From Pseudoalteromonas rubra (lineage in GTDB: Bacteria > Pseudomonadota > Gammaproteobacteria > Enterobacterales > Alteromonadaceae), in NCBI RefSeq assembly GCF_000238295.3, contig NZ_AHCD03000044.1:248001-312000 (forward strand): DNA of 64,000 nucleotides, given 5' to 3'. A program made the translations under genes and the position numbers. Positions 10,098 to 18,850 of this stretch are shown piece by piece. Positions within the stretch are counted from its first letter, which is position 1; the number at the start of each line of letters is the position of its first letter. The notes beneath the pieces are model-generated. The model was given only the letters and a program-made list of their open reading frames with translations, made no database searches and was not told the DNA's origin.

Positions 10098-10379
10098 ATG
10101 GGATCCGTTTGGGTATTCAATAAGAGTAATTCTGGTTTTCCTGGTGGTATATTCAGCGAAATTGGTTTAGCTGAAGCGTGGATAAAAAATAACAGCCTGT
10201 CGGGTGTTTTAACTCAGTATCCACTTGATCAGGGGGTCTTTGACTGGGCGATTGACAATGATATGCACAATATCAAGCCTGAGAAAATCATTGAAAAGAG
10301 TAATCAGCCGGAATTCATTGGCGGGTTCACAACCGCAAGCCAGGCGCATTATCATTACAAACATGGAGTGCGTATTTAG
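10098..10379 (+). CDS. DUF7710-like small protein
   Basis: 93 aa with the family pattern SVWVFNKSNSGFPGGIF, then AEAWI, LSGVLTQYPLDQGVFDWAI and a C-terminal FTTASQAHYHYKHG. This closely follows the DUF7710 layout of short stand-alone proteins of unknown function. A GGAGAAAAGAA element sits directly upstream of the ATG. No operon partner. Confidence 0.75.
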   Translation: MGSVWVFNKSNSGFPGGIFSEIGLAEAWIKNNSLSGVLTQYPLDQGVFDWAIDNDMHNIKPEKIIEKSNQPEFIGGFTTASQAHYHYKHGVRI

Positions 10380-10852
10380 GTTAAATTTGAGGTCGGTTTA
10401 AGGAGCTTTTGAGCACTCTCTTTTGTAAAGCATCATAAGCACGTCATTACTTTCCTATCATCATATTGCCTGCAAGGTGCGAACTTATATCACTGTGCAT
10501 AACAGAGTTGCGCAGCCTTATGCGCATTCTTAGCACCGTTATCGACAGATCCAGCCCTCTAATGGGTGACGTGTTCATGTTATTGGATATTAATACTATC
10601 CAAAACTGGTTTCGCCAATTATGGCTATGAGGGGCACGCCAATAAGCAAGGGTAAGCGATGAGTTTATGCTTACCCTTAAAACCGGTCTGATTTTATTCT
10701 CCTTACCTGAAAGAGGGTCTAGCTCCCGTCTCTTGTGGCTTTCCCGGGGCATGAGGATTGGCTCACTGGCCCTGTAAATATCTATCACTATCCGCACGGC
10801 TGTGTTCTGCCTAGAGTATTTGACAGTGAAAAAACAAATACAGGATAGAAGA
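10380..10852. other. Intergenic region with a perfect 10-bp stem-loop
   Basis: About 470 bases without a convincing gene. A 141-codon frame on the minus strand has no ribosome-binding site or family resemblance. Bases 10648-10678 form a perfect 10-bp stem (AAGGGTAAGC with its complement) around an 11-base loop, without a U-tract on either strand. Confidence 0.45.
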
Positions 10853-11057
10853 ATGTCAGTGTTAACCGGCAAGCATATGATCGACGGGCAATGGTGTGCA
10901 CAGAGCAGCGAGAGTTTTTCGGCCTATGCGCCGCAAACGGACGAATTTATATCACCACAATTTCACTCTGCGGGGGGGCAGAAGTTAATCTGGCTGTCCA
11001 GGCCGCTGCCAATGTTGTATTCAATTAATGCCATTTAAAGTCGGGCGTTTATGCAAG
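10853..11057 (+). pseudogene. Aldehyde dehydrogenase N-terminal remnant joined to a methyltransferase tail
   Basis: The first ~40 codons (start MSVLTGKHMIDGQW, then FSAYAPQTDEF) match the N-terminus of ketoglutarate-semialdehyde/2,5-dioxovalerate dehydrogenases. At a run of seven Gs (10972-10978) the frame shifts; the other frame continues the family pattern as AEVNLAVQAAANVV. From 11009 to 11057 the DNA instead aligns with the last ~49 bases of the methyltransferase gene at 8229-8277. The result is a truncated, frameshifted gene fused to a second gene's tail. The dehydrogenase would normally be ~500 aa. Confidence 0.75.
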
Positions 11058-11088
11058 TAACAATACAGTATCGCCGTTGGTGATTCGA

Positions 11089-11448
11089 TTAATTTTGATA
11101 ATACCGATTGCGTTCCCACATCCAGCAAAGTATCAGGGCAAAGAAACCACAGGCATAGGTGATGTACAAAGGGGCAGATGTATTGGCATCCTCCGCATAC
11201 ATAAATGCGTTAGACATTACCCAAGCTGCGACTGCACCAATTCCCAGCCATGCGGTTGCATAATACAGTTTATGCCCGGGCGCACTCATATAACCAGAAA
11301 GCACCACACAGGCCGCGGCAACGCCACCTATTACTGGCTTTTTCCACCAACCTGCGTATTCGGCCAGCATGCCGGCAAGCGTCGCTGAAACGATAAAGGT
11401 CATGGTCACGATTACAATGGACAGTAAGAGCTTAAGTATTTGTTGCAT
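11089..11448 (-). CDS. Small inner-membrane protein
   Basis: 119 aa from an ATG at 11448, which has AAAGGTGG six bases upstream; a start at 11463 would leave no room for a ribosome-binding site. Three or four hydrophobic helices are seen (LLLSIVIVTMTFIVSATLAG; PVIGGVAAACVVLSGY; YYATAWLGIGAVAAWVM; ITYACGFFALILCWMW). No recognised family; it points against its neighbours. Confidence 0.65.
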   Translation of the reverse strand: MQQILKLLLSIVIVTMTFIVSATLAGMLAEYAGWWKKPVIGGVAAACVVLSGYMSAPGHKLYYATAWLGIGAVAAWVMSNAFMYAEDANTSAPLYITYACGFFALILCWMWERNRYYQN

Positions 11449-11920
11449 AGGCCACCTTTTCATCCTTTAAACATTAATCAGGATAGCCTACCCCCTTCAT
11501 AGCGCGAGACTTTTGTGACTTTTTATCAGGAGGCCTGCATCTTTATCAGAGGCTGAATTATCGAGAAAGTAGCGAGTGTACTTAATTTTGTGAGGACTGT
11601 TTCGGTGGAACATCTCGGTTGTTGACTGGGCCTTTTTTCATGTATATATTTTATGCTTTTTGTTTTTAATATGGCTAATTAAATCTATCTATAATGGTTT
11701 TTCTGATTTTTAATTTGTTCATGCTTTGGTTGGAAGTTGTTGGGGTTAATAGGTATGTTTAATGTTGTAATAAATTAAATAATCAAAATTGATTTATTTG
11801 TTGTCGTTGCTCAATTACCACCAGGTGGGGAGGCGAAAGGTTACACAGGTAACCATAAGCTTAATTTCGTGGCTTTGCCATACGGTAATTTTTTAACTAA
11901 CAAATAATTGAGGTTTTAAA
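11449..11920. other. AT-rich intergenic region upstream of a secreted protein gene
   Basis: Holds divergent upstream regions. 11640-11790 is very AT-rich and could be a horizontally acquired or H-NS-type bound segment. No gene, tRNA or repeat seen. Confidence 0.4.
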
Positions 11921-12595
11921 ATGTATAAAAAACCGATATTGCTATCTGCATTGATCTCCGTTTCAAGTGCATGGAGTGTTATGGCAACGGAAGTATCACA
12001 GCTTAGTGGTCTTGAGTTGCATGTCGCTGCCCATTCAGAAGGCACGGAATACGGTGATTTTAATGTGAGTTTCCACAACAAGAACGGCGATATTGTTCAT
12101 TCTGAAATACTGTCATGTAGCTCGACGGAGCATAATCAGTGTTCACTAAAGTCGGAGATACAAGGCCCCTGGTCGGCTGTTGTTATCGAGTCTATGAGTG
12201 GAAACATGAGTGGTTATGGCCTTCAGTCTGACGTTACTAATAATGTACTGAAGGTGCAGAGTAAAACTACTTCAATTGGCTTGGTTTCAGGTGATGAAAA
12301 TGAAGCTTATCGTTTTGGTGCTGATATTTATTCTTCTGAAAACAGAGAGTACTTCACGGGAACAGCTTCTCGTATTATCTGGAAAAACCAACTTGATGCT
12401 GCGATATCTCAACTCCGCGGCAGCGCGATAAATGAGTGGAATAAAAAGGCCAAAGCCAAGTTTGGTGATTTCGATTGGTGGAATAAGGGATCATATAACA
12501 ATCGCGTTCAATGTCAGCCGCATTGGGAAACGGTAGTGTATGGATTTTACTACTGCCAGGCCGATGCCTATGTAAAATACGTGACTCTGCAGTAA
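11921..12595 (+). CDS. Hypothetical secreted protein
   Basis: 224 aa with a signal peptide (KKPILLSALISVSSAWSVMA, cleavage near residue 22). The mature protein has four cysteines, in pairs SCSSTEHNQCS and CQPHWETVVYGFYYC, compatible with two disulfides. The central part looks beta-rich, and the C-terminal third is aromatic (FDWWNKG, YGFYYC). No catalytic motif seen. GAGG lies upstream of the ATG. Confidence 0.65.
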   Translation: MYKKPILLSALISVSSAWSVMATEVSQLSGLELHVAAHSEGTEYGDFNVSFHNKNGDIVHSEILSCSSTEHNQCSLKSEIQGPWSAVVIESMSGNMSGYGLQSDVTNNVLKVQSKTTSIGLVSGDENEAYRFGADIYSSENREYFTGTASRIIWKNQLDAAISQLRGSAINEWNKKAKAKFGDFDWWNKGSYNNRVQCQPHWETVVYGFYYCQADAYVKYVTLQ

Positions 12596-12805
12596 TGTGA
12601 CTGAGCTTTAACTTTGGGTTGTGTATTTTGCTTTTAATGTTTTCATTTATTCATTTCTTAGCTGTGTCGTTCTCAGAGTAAATTATGCAACCCAACTTTG
12701 ACTATTTAAGCTACGTTTGGTGGTTATAAAAAAGCACGTAGCATTGTTATATCTCTTTTAAAACAGTGTTTTATGGTGATTTTTGCATGGCAAGGTTTTT
12801 ATAGG

Positions 12806-13087
12806 CTAGTCTAAAATTTGCTTTTTAGCGTTCACTATTTTGTGTGCTATTTCTAAGCTATGTTGCTCGGATACAGAGCGCCCCATATTTTGCTTGATAG
12901 AAGAGGAAAGGTATTGCGCAATGTTAGATGCATCCTTATCTTCTAACACAAGTTGAAATAAATGAGGCACATAGCTGTCGTATTCATCACTCCACTCGTT
13001 TTCACCATCGTTAACACCGATTGGATCCCAGTCATGCCATAGTATCGAGGCTATCGCTTTGTATAGTTCTTTTTGTTTGGCCTTCAC
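12806..13087 (-). CDS. Conserved hypothetical protein (HDWDPIGVN motif)
   Basis: 93 aa, cytosolic. The segment ILWHDWDPIGVND, followed by DEYDSYVPHLFQLVL, is a recurrent pattern in short helical proteins found across many bacteria, often beside toxin or defence genes. Its function is unknown; an immunity-like role is only a guess. It is the only minus-strand gene between 11.5 and 30 kb. Confidence 0.65.
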   Translation of the reverse strand: MKAKQKELYKAIASILWHDWDPIGVNDGENEWSDEYDSYVPHLFQLVLEDKDASNIAQYLSSSIKQNMGRSVSEQHSLEIAHKIVNAKKQILD

Positions 13088-13495
13088 CGTTGAATCCCTT
13101 GTTTTTATGTGAGCTTAACGTTTATATACGAGCAATTAGAGTTATATATTGGATTAGCCGAGAAAAGCAAGAAGTATACAATAGCCTCTGATGCCTCGAC
13201 TTTATATTGAGTGTAAGTAGTTACTTCGAATTGACGGCTTAGTTAGTATGATGAATTACATCAGCATTATACCTTTGGGCGCTTGTAAAATAAGTAGAAA
13301 GTAAGTTTAATGGGTACATAGTTGTTGCTTTGGTAGGGGAGCTTGCTGGAGCAGGTATCGCAGCGCTCAGCAAGAAAGGCCCCTGAGATAGCATTTAAAT
13401 AGACATTGTTATGCCTAACTCGATGTATCGGCATAAAAAATTAAGCAACTGGTGGCTCGCTGCTGGTTTTATGAGAGCTTTTTGAGCGTAAATTT
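13088..13495. other. Intergenic region with a hydrophobic peptide remnant
   Basis: About 400 bases. One frame at ~13288-13386 reads a short glycine-rich hydrophobic peptide (VVALVGELAGAGIAALSKKG) but lacks an ATG or GTG start, so it is at most a gene remnant. Nothing else seen. Confidence 0.3.
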
Positions 13496-13810
13496 ATGAA
13501 GCCATTACTTTACTTTTCTACATTGGTATTGTGTTTGTTTTTATTTTCACTGTTTGTTAAACCTGAAGCGCTTCCTGCATCTGAAGTACATATACGGCTC
13601 TCAGAAAAAGGGCTCATGAAAGCACGAAAATCTCAACCTGGCATTGAAGCGTATATTGGTAAAATAAGAGAGAAAATAACTAGTGGCAAAGTGGTGGTTA
13701 TTATTTCTGCTAACTCATGGCAGGAAAAGGAAGTTGAGAAATTGAAAAACAGTCTGTTAAATGAATTTGATAATAAGAGAATAAAATTCGAATTAATTTA
13801 CTCTAGCTAA
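13496..13810 (+). CDS. Small exported or membrane-anchored hypothetical protein
   Basis: 104 aa with an N-terminal hydrophobic segment (YFSTLVLCLFLFSLFV, residues ~6-21) that could be a signal peptide or anchor. The rest is a small alpha/beta domain with charged helices (EKEVEKLKNSLLNEF). No family recognised. Confidence 0.5.
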   Translation: MKPLLYFSTLVLCLFLFSLFVKPEALPASEVHIRLSEKGLMKARKSQPGIEAYIGKIREKITSGKVVVIISANSWQEKEVEKLKNSLLNEFDNKRIKFELIYSS

Positions 13811-14297
13811 AAATTATAGGTTAAGTAGAACGTTACTATGTGATGTCGTCAGTGTGTTCGCGATGAAGAATGCGGAAATTAATGTTCCCAAAGACATAGC
13901 GCGCTACTACAAAAAAGTAGCTAGAGAAGTGTGTGAAGGCATAAGTCGCCGATTTTGAAATTTATACAACTTTTACTTTAAGTGAATAAAGCTCTGTTGG
14001 TTTTAATAAAGAATTATGCAACTTTACGAATGAAAATCGACTTAGAGATCATGAAAGGGAAGGAGTGCGCACTTAGAAGAACGCATTTTGGCAGCGAAAA
14101 AAGATTATTAAATATTTTAAACTTGGCAATAATAAAATCAAAATGTTGCTTTAAATTGGTTGGAAATTAATAGCAGCTAACAAGTGTCGTCAAAACGGAG
14201 GCCTACTCTCTGGCCTATTTTTCGCTAGTTGCTTCGCGGTAAAGAAGTCATTCAGGCATTCGTCGTTGATGAATACGTTAGTTTTAAAGGAAAATGT
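13811..14297 (+). other. Intergenic region with a probable terminator
   Basis: Bases 14199-14216 form a 5-bp stem (AGGCC/GGCCT) followed by a T-run to 14222, a modest intrinsic terminator. A 62-codon GTG-started basic frame (13982-14170) and a 31-codon frame at ~13863 are AT-rich without family resemblance or clear ribosome-binding sites; I do not call them genes. Confidence 0.4.
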
Positions 14298-14621
14298 ATG
14301 AGAAATTTAATCTGTGCGGCTTTGTTTTTGGCTCCTTTTTTTAGTGGAGCAGGGGAGTTGGTAAGGAATGCTGTCATTACTGAAGTGGCTAGTTCCAGCA
14401 GTAATAAAGATGTGTTTTACGTTAAGTTAAGCGGAGGGACAGGTCCATGCGCCAACGGATCTGTTGAGTTTCCTGCAAATCAGTCACAGTCAGTGGAGTC
14501 TTACAATCAAGCCTTTTCAATTGCCCTTGCAGCGGCAATGAGTGGGAAGAAGATCAGAATACACAATTATTCAAACAATGAGTGTAATGGAGCAAACTTT
14601 ATTGGTATTTTCACAAACTAG
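14298..14621 (+). CDS. Small secreted protein, DUF5992-like
   Basis: 107 aa from the ATG at 14298, which has TAAAGG seven bases upstream; the longer frame from 14229 lacks one. Signal peptide MRNLICAALFLAPFFSGA. The mature start ELVRNAVITEVASSSSNKDV, then GGTGPCANG, a block with YNQAFSIALAAAMSGKKIRIH, and the final NECNGANFIGI fit DUF5992. Two cysteines likely pair. It is related in layout to the proteins encoded at 8647 and 24897. Location should be periplasmic or extracellular; function unknown. Confidence 0.75.
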   Translation: MRNLICAALFLAPFFSGAGELVRNAVITEVASSSSNKDVFYVKLSGGTGPCANGSVEFPANQSQSVESYNQAFSIALAAAMSGKKIRIHNYSNNECNGANFIGIFTN

Positions 14622-14737
14622 TGAAATGTGGAGTAAGACTTATCAGGATTGGCGTGCACGGCAGTTGGCCTAGTTTAAATATTATGTTGCTGTTGCGCGC
14701 CTGCTAAGTCAGAGCTCCTGGCTTTGGCCTCGCAAAA

Positions 14738-14863
14738 ATGACTGAACAGTTAGACAATAGTTGCGTTCTTCTGGCACTGCTGCACATAAAAGTGCGTATA
14801 TTGATGTTACCTTCAAGTTTTGATGAAGACTGGGCTAAAAAGTACTTAAAGTGGCTGTATTAG
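14738..14863 (+). CDS. Possible 41-aa peptide or gene remnant
   Basis: A short frame ending LPSSFDEDWAKKYLKWLY, protein-like in composition, but without a ribosome-binding site. More likely the 3' end of a degraded gene than a functional peptide. Confidence 0.2.
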   Translation: MTEQLDNSCVLLALLHIKVRILMLPSSFDEDWAKKYLKWLY

Positions 14864-14918
14864 ATTTCAGGTGGTTGTCCTTTTTTCTCATTCATCAGTA
14901 AGACAGGAAAACTAAGTC

Positions 14919-15236
14919 ATGGCCTACGATCTGGCTGTTGGAAAAAGTAAATATGTTAAGGACGCTCCTGTCATTGTGGCCTCGATTTGTTTCAGTGAGT
15001 ATCCGTTAATATGCGCTTTGCTGAAAAAGTCAGATAACTTCTTTCTGAGAAGGGTGTGTGATCAGTTTAGCGATAGCTCGTTTTCTATTGTCGAGCTGCG
15101 TCAGGCCAGAACTGAATTAGGTGTACTGCTTATTGGTGACTTGTCTGATGGGGAAAGACAGTTATTGCACAAGTTTTTAGCTGCTATAGGTTATGCTCTG
15201 GATAAAGGTGAAATGTTGCATGGCATATCGGACTAG
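14919..15236 (+). CDS. Hypothetical protein
   Basis: 105 aa, cytosolic, helical. The middle reads FFLRRVCDQFSDSSFSIVELRQARTEL, and the end is a likely amphipathic helix. It resembles small immunity-type proteins in size and context, but no family is recognised. Confidence 0.5.
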   Translation: MAYDLAVGKSKYVKDAPVIVASICFSEYPLICALLKKSDNFFLRRVCDQFSDSSFSIVELRQARTELGVLLIGDLSDGERQLLHKFLAAIGYALDKGEMLHGISD

Positions 15237-15358
15237 ACATGAGTTAAGTGCATTAAAATCGGGAGTGATTTGCCTCCGATGGTATTTTTGTTTGGCTCAT
15301 GCGCAATATCAGGTTGTTATGGTTAGATTGTGAAATTGTGATGAACATGAGAGGTGAG

Positions 15359-15637
15359 ATGTTTGTTGTAGATGAAGAAAACTGGTCATGGTTATTATTT
15401 CAGAATCAAAATGACATGTATTTAACTGTTCTTTGCGGTGGTGTCGCGATGTTTAACGTTGATATTCAGCTCACTCAAACAGAAATCGCTTCTTACAAGA
15501 GTTTTGGTCGTGGGTTTATCGTAGAGTTGGCTAAAAGTATCGCTTTTAACCCCGGGGCTTATTCGCGCAGAAAATCCAGTTTCAGAAATGAGTTTGACTT
15601 GGCTACTGCCATTAAAGTCTGGCGAGAGTCAAAATAA
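15359..15637 (+). CDS. Hypothetical protein
   Basis: 92 aa from the ATG at 15359, chosen because AGAGGTGAG immediately precedes it; in-frame starts at 15299 and 15341 lack a ribosome-binding site. Beta-rich N-terminus (NWSWLLFQNQNDMYLTVLCGG), helical C-terminus. No family recognised. Confidence 0.5.
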   Translation: MFVVDEENWSWLLFQNQNDMYLTVLCGGVAMFNVDIQLTQTEIASYKSFGRGFIVELAKSIAFNPGAYSRRKSSFRNEFDLATAIKVWRESK

Positions 15638-15773
15638 TGGAATTAATATTAATGTCATAATTCTTAATAACCGTTGATTTTTAGAATGGTGTTGTAAGTA
15701 AGTGCCCAGTTTTTTGATACCTTTGGAGGATACTTAATGTGGGCGTTGTGCTTGAAGGTTAGAGGAATAGTTT

Positions 15774-16193
15774 ATGGAAGAGTGTAATATCCCGGAAGAC
15801 ATAACCAACTTGGTTCATGGTCTAATAAAAGCCAATACGGCTGACTATGCAATTATCAAGTCACGGTATTTAAAGGAAGAAGATGAGCAACATGATGATC
15901 AGCTGATAGCTTCGATCATGAGAGAATATTCAGTTTTACTTGGTCAGTTTGAAAACGAGTTAAAAGTTGAGTTTGGCACGCCTAAAATAGTCGATGACTT
16001 GGCAGTTTTTGATGATGCAGAAGAAAGCGAAGAAGAGGGAGATTATCTCGCGGAGGAAGACGACGAGGACTTTTATGTCCCCTGCTCTTTTTATTCTGTA
16101 ATTTGGGAGAAAGAAGAGTACATCCTCTTTTTAGCTGTATGCCAGGAAGACAGAGAGTTTCCTATCGAGCTGATCGTTGGTGTAGAGTTTTAA
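15774..16193 (+). CDS. Very acidic hypothetical protein
   Basis: 139 aa, cytosolic, strongly acidic with a DDAEESEEEGDYLAEEDDED run at residues ~82-101. AGAGGA is seven bases upstream of the ATG. The C-terminal part after the acidic run is beta-rich (YSVIWEKEEYILFLAVCQ). The acidity suggests binding to a basic partner, as DNA mimics or immunity proteins do, but that is speculation. Confidence 0.6.
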   Translation: MEECNIPEDITNLVHGLIKANTADYAIIKSRYLKEEDEQHDDQLIASIMREYSVLLGQFENELKVEFGTPKIVDDLAVFDDAEESEEEGDYLAEEDDEDFYVPCSFYSVIWEKEEYILFLAVCQEDREFPIELIVGVEF

Positions 16194-16330
16194 TGGTTCA
16201 GTAAATACAAAGGTTTTTTTGGGTAAAGTAAGTAAATTCACATAGGCATTAAGGTTGTTCTGGTCCAGCTACAGGTTGTCAGGAAGCCTCATTTTGCCAG
16301 TGATAACATGGTTATGCCAAGAGGTCATCT

Positions 16331-16699
16331 ATGAGGTTAATTTTATTTTTGATGTCATTCGTGAGTTTGTCCGCATTAGCATGTATACCATGCGATAAAG
16401 ACTTAGCGCTGAAGGTTTCCCATCAGGCAATTCCCAAATTCCAAAAAGAATTTTCCAGCAGGCTCATGATGGGTGAAGTTTCATTTGAGCTGGATGTAGA
16501 CTATAGGGGAAAAATTGAGAAGATCGTCATTACGGACATTCAACCAATGGAAGTATCAAAATCGGTTGTTTTGGATATGATCGCACGCTCAAAATTCACA
16601 CCTCTATTACCCAGAGATGGCTTTTCCAAGTGTGGTTTAAAAGGTTACGCATTAACAATGGAATTTATGTTGCCTCAAAAAGTAAGCTTTGAGCTGTAG
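16331..16699 (+). CDS. TonB C-terminal-like secreted protein
   Basis: 122 aa with a signal peptide (LILFLMSFVSLSALA, cleavage before CIPC). The mature part follows the TonB C-terminal pattern: GEVSFELDVDYRGKIEKIVITDIQP, then VVLDMIARSKFTPL, where the F.P.. element is typical of stand-alone TonB-C domains. The Cys directly after the signal (ACIPC) could mark a lipoprotein, although no basic charges precede it beyond one Arg. It lacks the TonB membrane anchor and proline-rich linker, so it is not a classical TonB. Confidence 0.6.
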   Translation: MRLILFLMSFVSLSALACIPCDKDLALKVSHQAIPKFQKEFSSRLMMGEVSFELDVDYRGKIEKIVITDIQPMEVSKSVVLDMIARSKFTPLLPRDGFSKCGLKGYALTMEFMLPQKVSFEL

Positions 16700-16727
16700 C
16701 AATGAAAAATATGCTTACAGCTGTGCT

Positions 16728-17105
16728 ATGAATATTTTGGTGAGAATAGTAACCGGATTGATCGTACTGGTGCTGATAGCAGCAACGACAGGATATCTAC
16801 TTTATTTTCGAGGTCAAAAGGTTGAAGTTGGTTTTATTCCTAACGCGTTTCAATACTGCGGAAAAGTCATAACGGGCGCAGACCCTGAGTACAGTGAAAT
16901 AGTTGATTAGCTCCATTCAAATACCAGAGGTTGGATGAGAGACTGGAATACGCAAATTGCAGGTGCAACTTATCATAGTTCTGCTTTTTCAGTTACTGTA
17001 TTTCCTGGTGGTGTGTCGGTAAGTTATAAAACAGACACTGGCTTTCCACGATTAATAAAGCAGATAAATCATAATCTTAGTACATCATGTGACAAGCTTG
17101 AATAA
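16728..17105 (+). pseudogene. Membrane-anchored protein gene split by an in-frame TAG
   Basis: A 125-codon frame runs from the ATG at 16728 to TAA at 17103-17105 and is interrupted only by TAG at 16908-16910. The first half has a TM helix (IVTGLIVLVLIAATTGYLLY) then VEVGFIPNAFQYCG. The second half continues in the same frame as LHSNTRGWMRDWN, SVTVFPGGVSVSYKT and a final Cys that could pair with the first. The codon fits a TGG-to-TAG change (VD-W-LHSN). Absence of any shift suggests a recent nonsense mutation, or less likely readthrough. Family not recognised. Confidence 0.7.
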
Positions 17106-17316
17106 AACCCAGGTTGTTCGGATCAGGTGCAAGGTTACAGAATCGCGGTATTGTTCTAGCACATGCAGAGGCAAGCTACGCGAATCACATTGATGCTATT
17201 TCAACGGCAAAGCCAGTGCCTGTGATTTTTCACCCGAATACGAGAAGTTTTTGCCTGGCCTTTTTACACAATGGCTTCATAACCCCTACCTCCATCGACT
17301 TCGTCAATTAAACACC

Positions 17317-17367
17317 TGTGTCAAATTCGACACACTGGCCTGTTTCACCTGTCTCAAAACCGATACA
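17317..17367 (+). promoter_or_regulatory. Two 18-bp dyads, probable activator-binding sites
   Basis: TGTGTC-N6-GACACA at 17317-17334 and TGTCTC-N6-GATACA at 17350-17367. Their centres are 33 bp apart, three helical turns, placing both on one DNA face. They lie about 80-120 bp upstream of the sigma-54 promoter, the usual place for NtrC-type enhancers. The likely binder is the regulator encoded at 22045 in the same operon. Confidence 0.7.
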
Positions 17368-17438
17368 CCTGCAAAATCCATTTTCCAGGGAAAGAAATAA
17401 ACATCAATTAAAACAGCTGCATACAGTGTTTTTAAATC

Positions 17439-17454
17439 TGGCATATCCCTTGTA
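17439..17454 (+). promoter_or_regulatory. Sigma-54 promoter (-24/-12)
   Basis: TGGCATATCCCTTGTA matches the consensus TGGCAC-N5-TTGCW with the invariant GG and G separated correctly; one C is T in each half. It sits 44 bp before the ATG of the adaptor gene, leaving room for a start site near 17466 and an AAGGGA ribosome-binding site. Confidence 0.7.
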
Positions 17455-17497
17455 ACACCTTCTGCAAACCAGACCCAATAACAGAAGGGAAAAGCAG

Positions 17498-18754
17498 ATG
17501 GATATACAAAGAGATCTTACACAGCCTGTGCGCTGGAAAAAACTGGGTTATTTGCTGCCGGTTGTCGCGCTGGCCTTGGGTTACTTCGCGATGCAGGAGT
17601 TCACCGGTGATGCGTCTTATTTCGTGGATCGGGAAACCGTGGTCACGGCAAAGGTGGAGCAGGGCGATTTTCAGGTCAACGTGCGGGCTACCGGTGTACT
17701 CAAGCCCGCAGAGATCCGTTGGGTGGCAGCGCAGGTATCCGGTCGGGTAGAGCAGGTGCTAGTTAAAGCGGGTGCTGAGGTCGAAGTCGGGCAATTGCTA
17801 CTCAAGTTATCTAATCCGCAGTTGCAACGAGAACTTGAGCAGGCTCGCTGGGAGCAAGAAGCCGCTAAAGCTGAAAATAACGCCACCATAGTTTCGCTGG
17901 AGTCTCAATTGGTAGAACTCGACAATCAGGTGGTTTCGGCAGATCTGGGTTATCAGGCAGAAAAGCTAAAACTCGACGCCGAAACCCTGTTGATTGAGCA
18001 AGGCAATGCCACTGTGTCTCAACTGGATTATCAAAAAAGCCAGCTGGCGGTAAAGCGTGAGCAACAAAAGTGGCAGGCTGCGAAGCAAAAGGCGCTCAAA
18101 ATGCGCGCTGAAATTGAAGCTACCAAAGCCGCACAAACAGCCCGCTTTGGTCTGCTGGAGAATAATCTCAGGCGTATGCAGGAACAGGTTGATGCTTTGC
18201 AGGTACGTGCAGATAAAAGTGGTGTCGTACAGCAAATTTCGCTGGAGCTGGGTGAGCAGGTGAGCCTGGGCGGCAGCATCGCATTGCTGGCATCGCAACA
18301 GAATTTATACGCCGAGCTGCAAGTGCCGGAAGTCAGGGTTCAGGATATTCAGATTGGCCAGAGCGTGACGCTGGATACCCGAAACAATGAAATAACCGGC
18401 ACGGTCTCACGTATAGACCCCGCAGTGGAAAATGGCATGGTACTGGTCGATGTTGCGTTACCCGACAGTCTGCCTGCGGATGCCCGTCCTGAGCTGACGG
18501 TAGACGCACAGGTTCAGGTCAGCCATCTGAGCAATACTTTGTATGTCCGCCGTCCAACTTATGCACCCAAATCCAGCCGGATCCAGCTTTATAAACTCGA
18601 TCAGGCTGGACGTTTTGCCCACAAAACGGCGGTGGCCCTGGGTCAGGTGTCTGTTAATCGGGTGCAGATCGTCTCGGGGCTGAGCGCCGGGGATGAAGTG
18701 ATTATATCCGACAGCAGTGACTGGCAGGATCATGCCGAAATCAAACTGAATTAA
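17498..18754 (+). CDS. Periplasmic adaptor (HlyD/MacA-type) of an ABC exporter
   Basis: 418 aa. One N-terminal TM helix (YLLPVVALALGYFAMQEF, residues ~17-34) anchors it in the inner membrane. Then follow a first lipoyl half (RWVAAQVSGRVEQVLVKAGAEV), a long coiled coil (~105-215) and the second lipoyl half (QVRADKSGVVQQISLELGEQV), with a beta-barrel and membrane-proximal domain after. The protein should link the ABC permease encoded downstream to an outer-membrane TolC-like duct, which is not in the window. First gene of the sigma-54 operon. Confidence 0.88.
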   Translation: MDIQRDLTQPVRWKKLGYLLPVVALALGYFAMQEFTGDASYFVDRETVVTAKVEQGDFQVNVRATGVLKPAEIRWVAAQVSGRVEQVLVKAGAEVEVGQLLLKLSNPQLQRELEQARWEQEAAKAENNATIVSLESQLVELDNQVVSADLGYQAEKLKLDAETLLIEQGNATVSQLDYQKSQLAVKREQQKWQAAKQKALKMRAEIEATKAAQTARFGLLENNLRRMQEQVDALQVRADKSGVVQQISLELGEQVSLGGSIALLASQQNLYAELQVPEVRVQDIQIGQSVTLDTRNNEITGTVSRIDPAVENGMVLVDVALPDSLPADARPELTVDAQVQVSHLSNTLYVRRPTYAPKSSRIQLYKLDQAGRFAHKTAVALGQVSVNRVQIVSGLSAGDEVIISDSSDWQDHAEIKLN

Positions 18755-18850
18755 TGCGTTTCTACTTAAGAAACAAGCAGGCTGTTACGCCTTAACCTTG
18801 CCAACAGAGGCTGTTTGCTGCACCCTGTTGGCTCTGAAATGGAGTCATTC

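Noticed and set aside
10447..10872. 141-codon minus-strand frame
   Set aside because: No ribosome-binding site and no protein family resemblance; it overlaps the start of the dehydrogenase remnant on the opposite strand.
13288..13386. Glycine-rich hydrophobic peptide as bacteriocin precursor
   Set aside because: No start codon, no leader or processing genes nearby.
5375..17105. Chromosomal integron with gene cassettes
   Set aside because: Small genes on mostly one strand suggested it, but I saw no repeated attC-like core or inverse-core sites between genes and no integrase.
17114..17311. 65-codon TTG-started frame before the adaptor gene
   Set aside because: No family resemblance and no ribosome-binding site; the region is better explained as regulatory DNA before the sigma-54 promoter.
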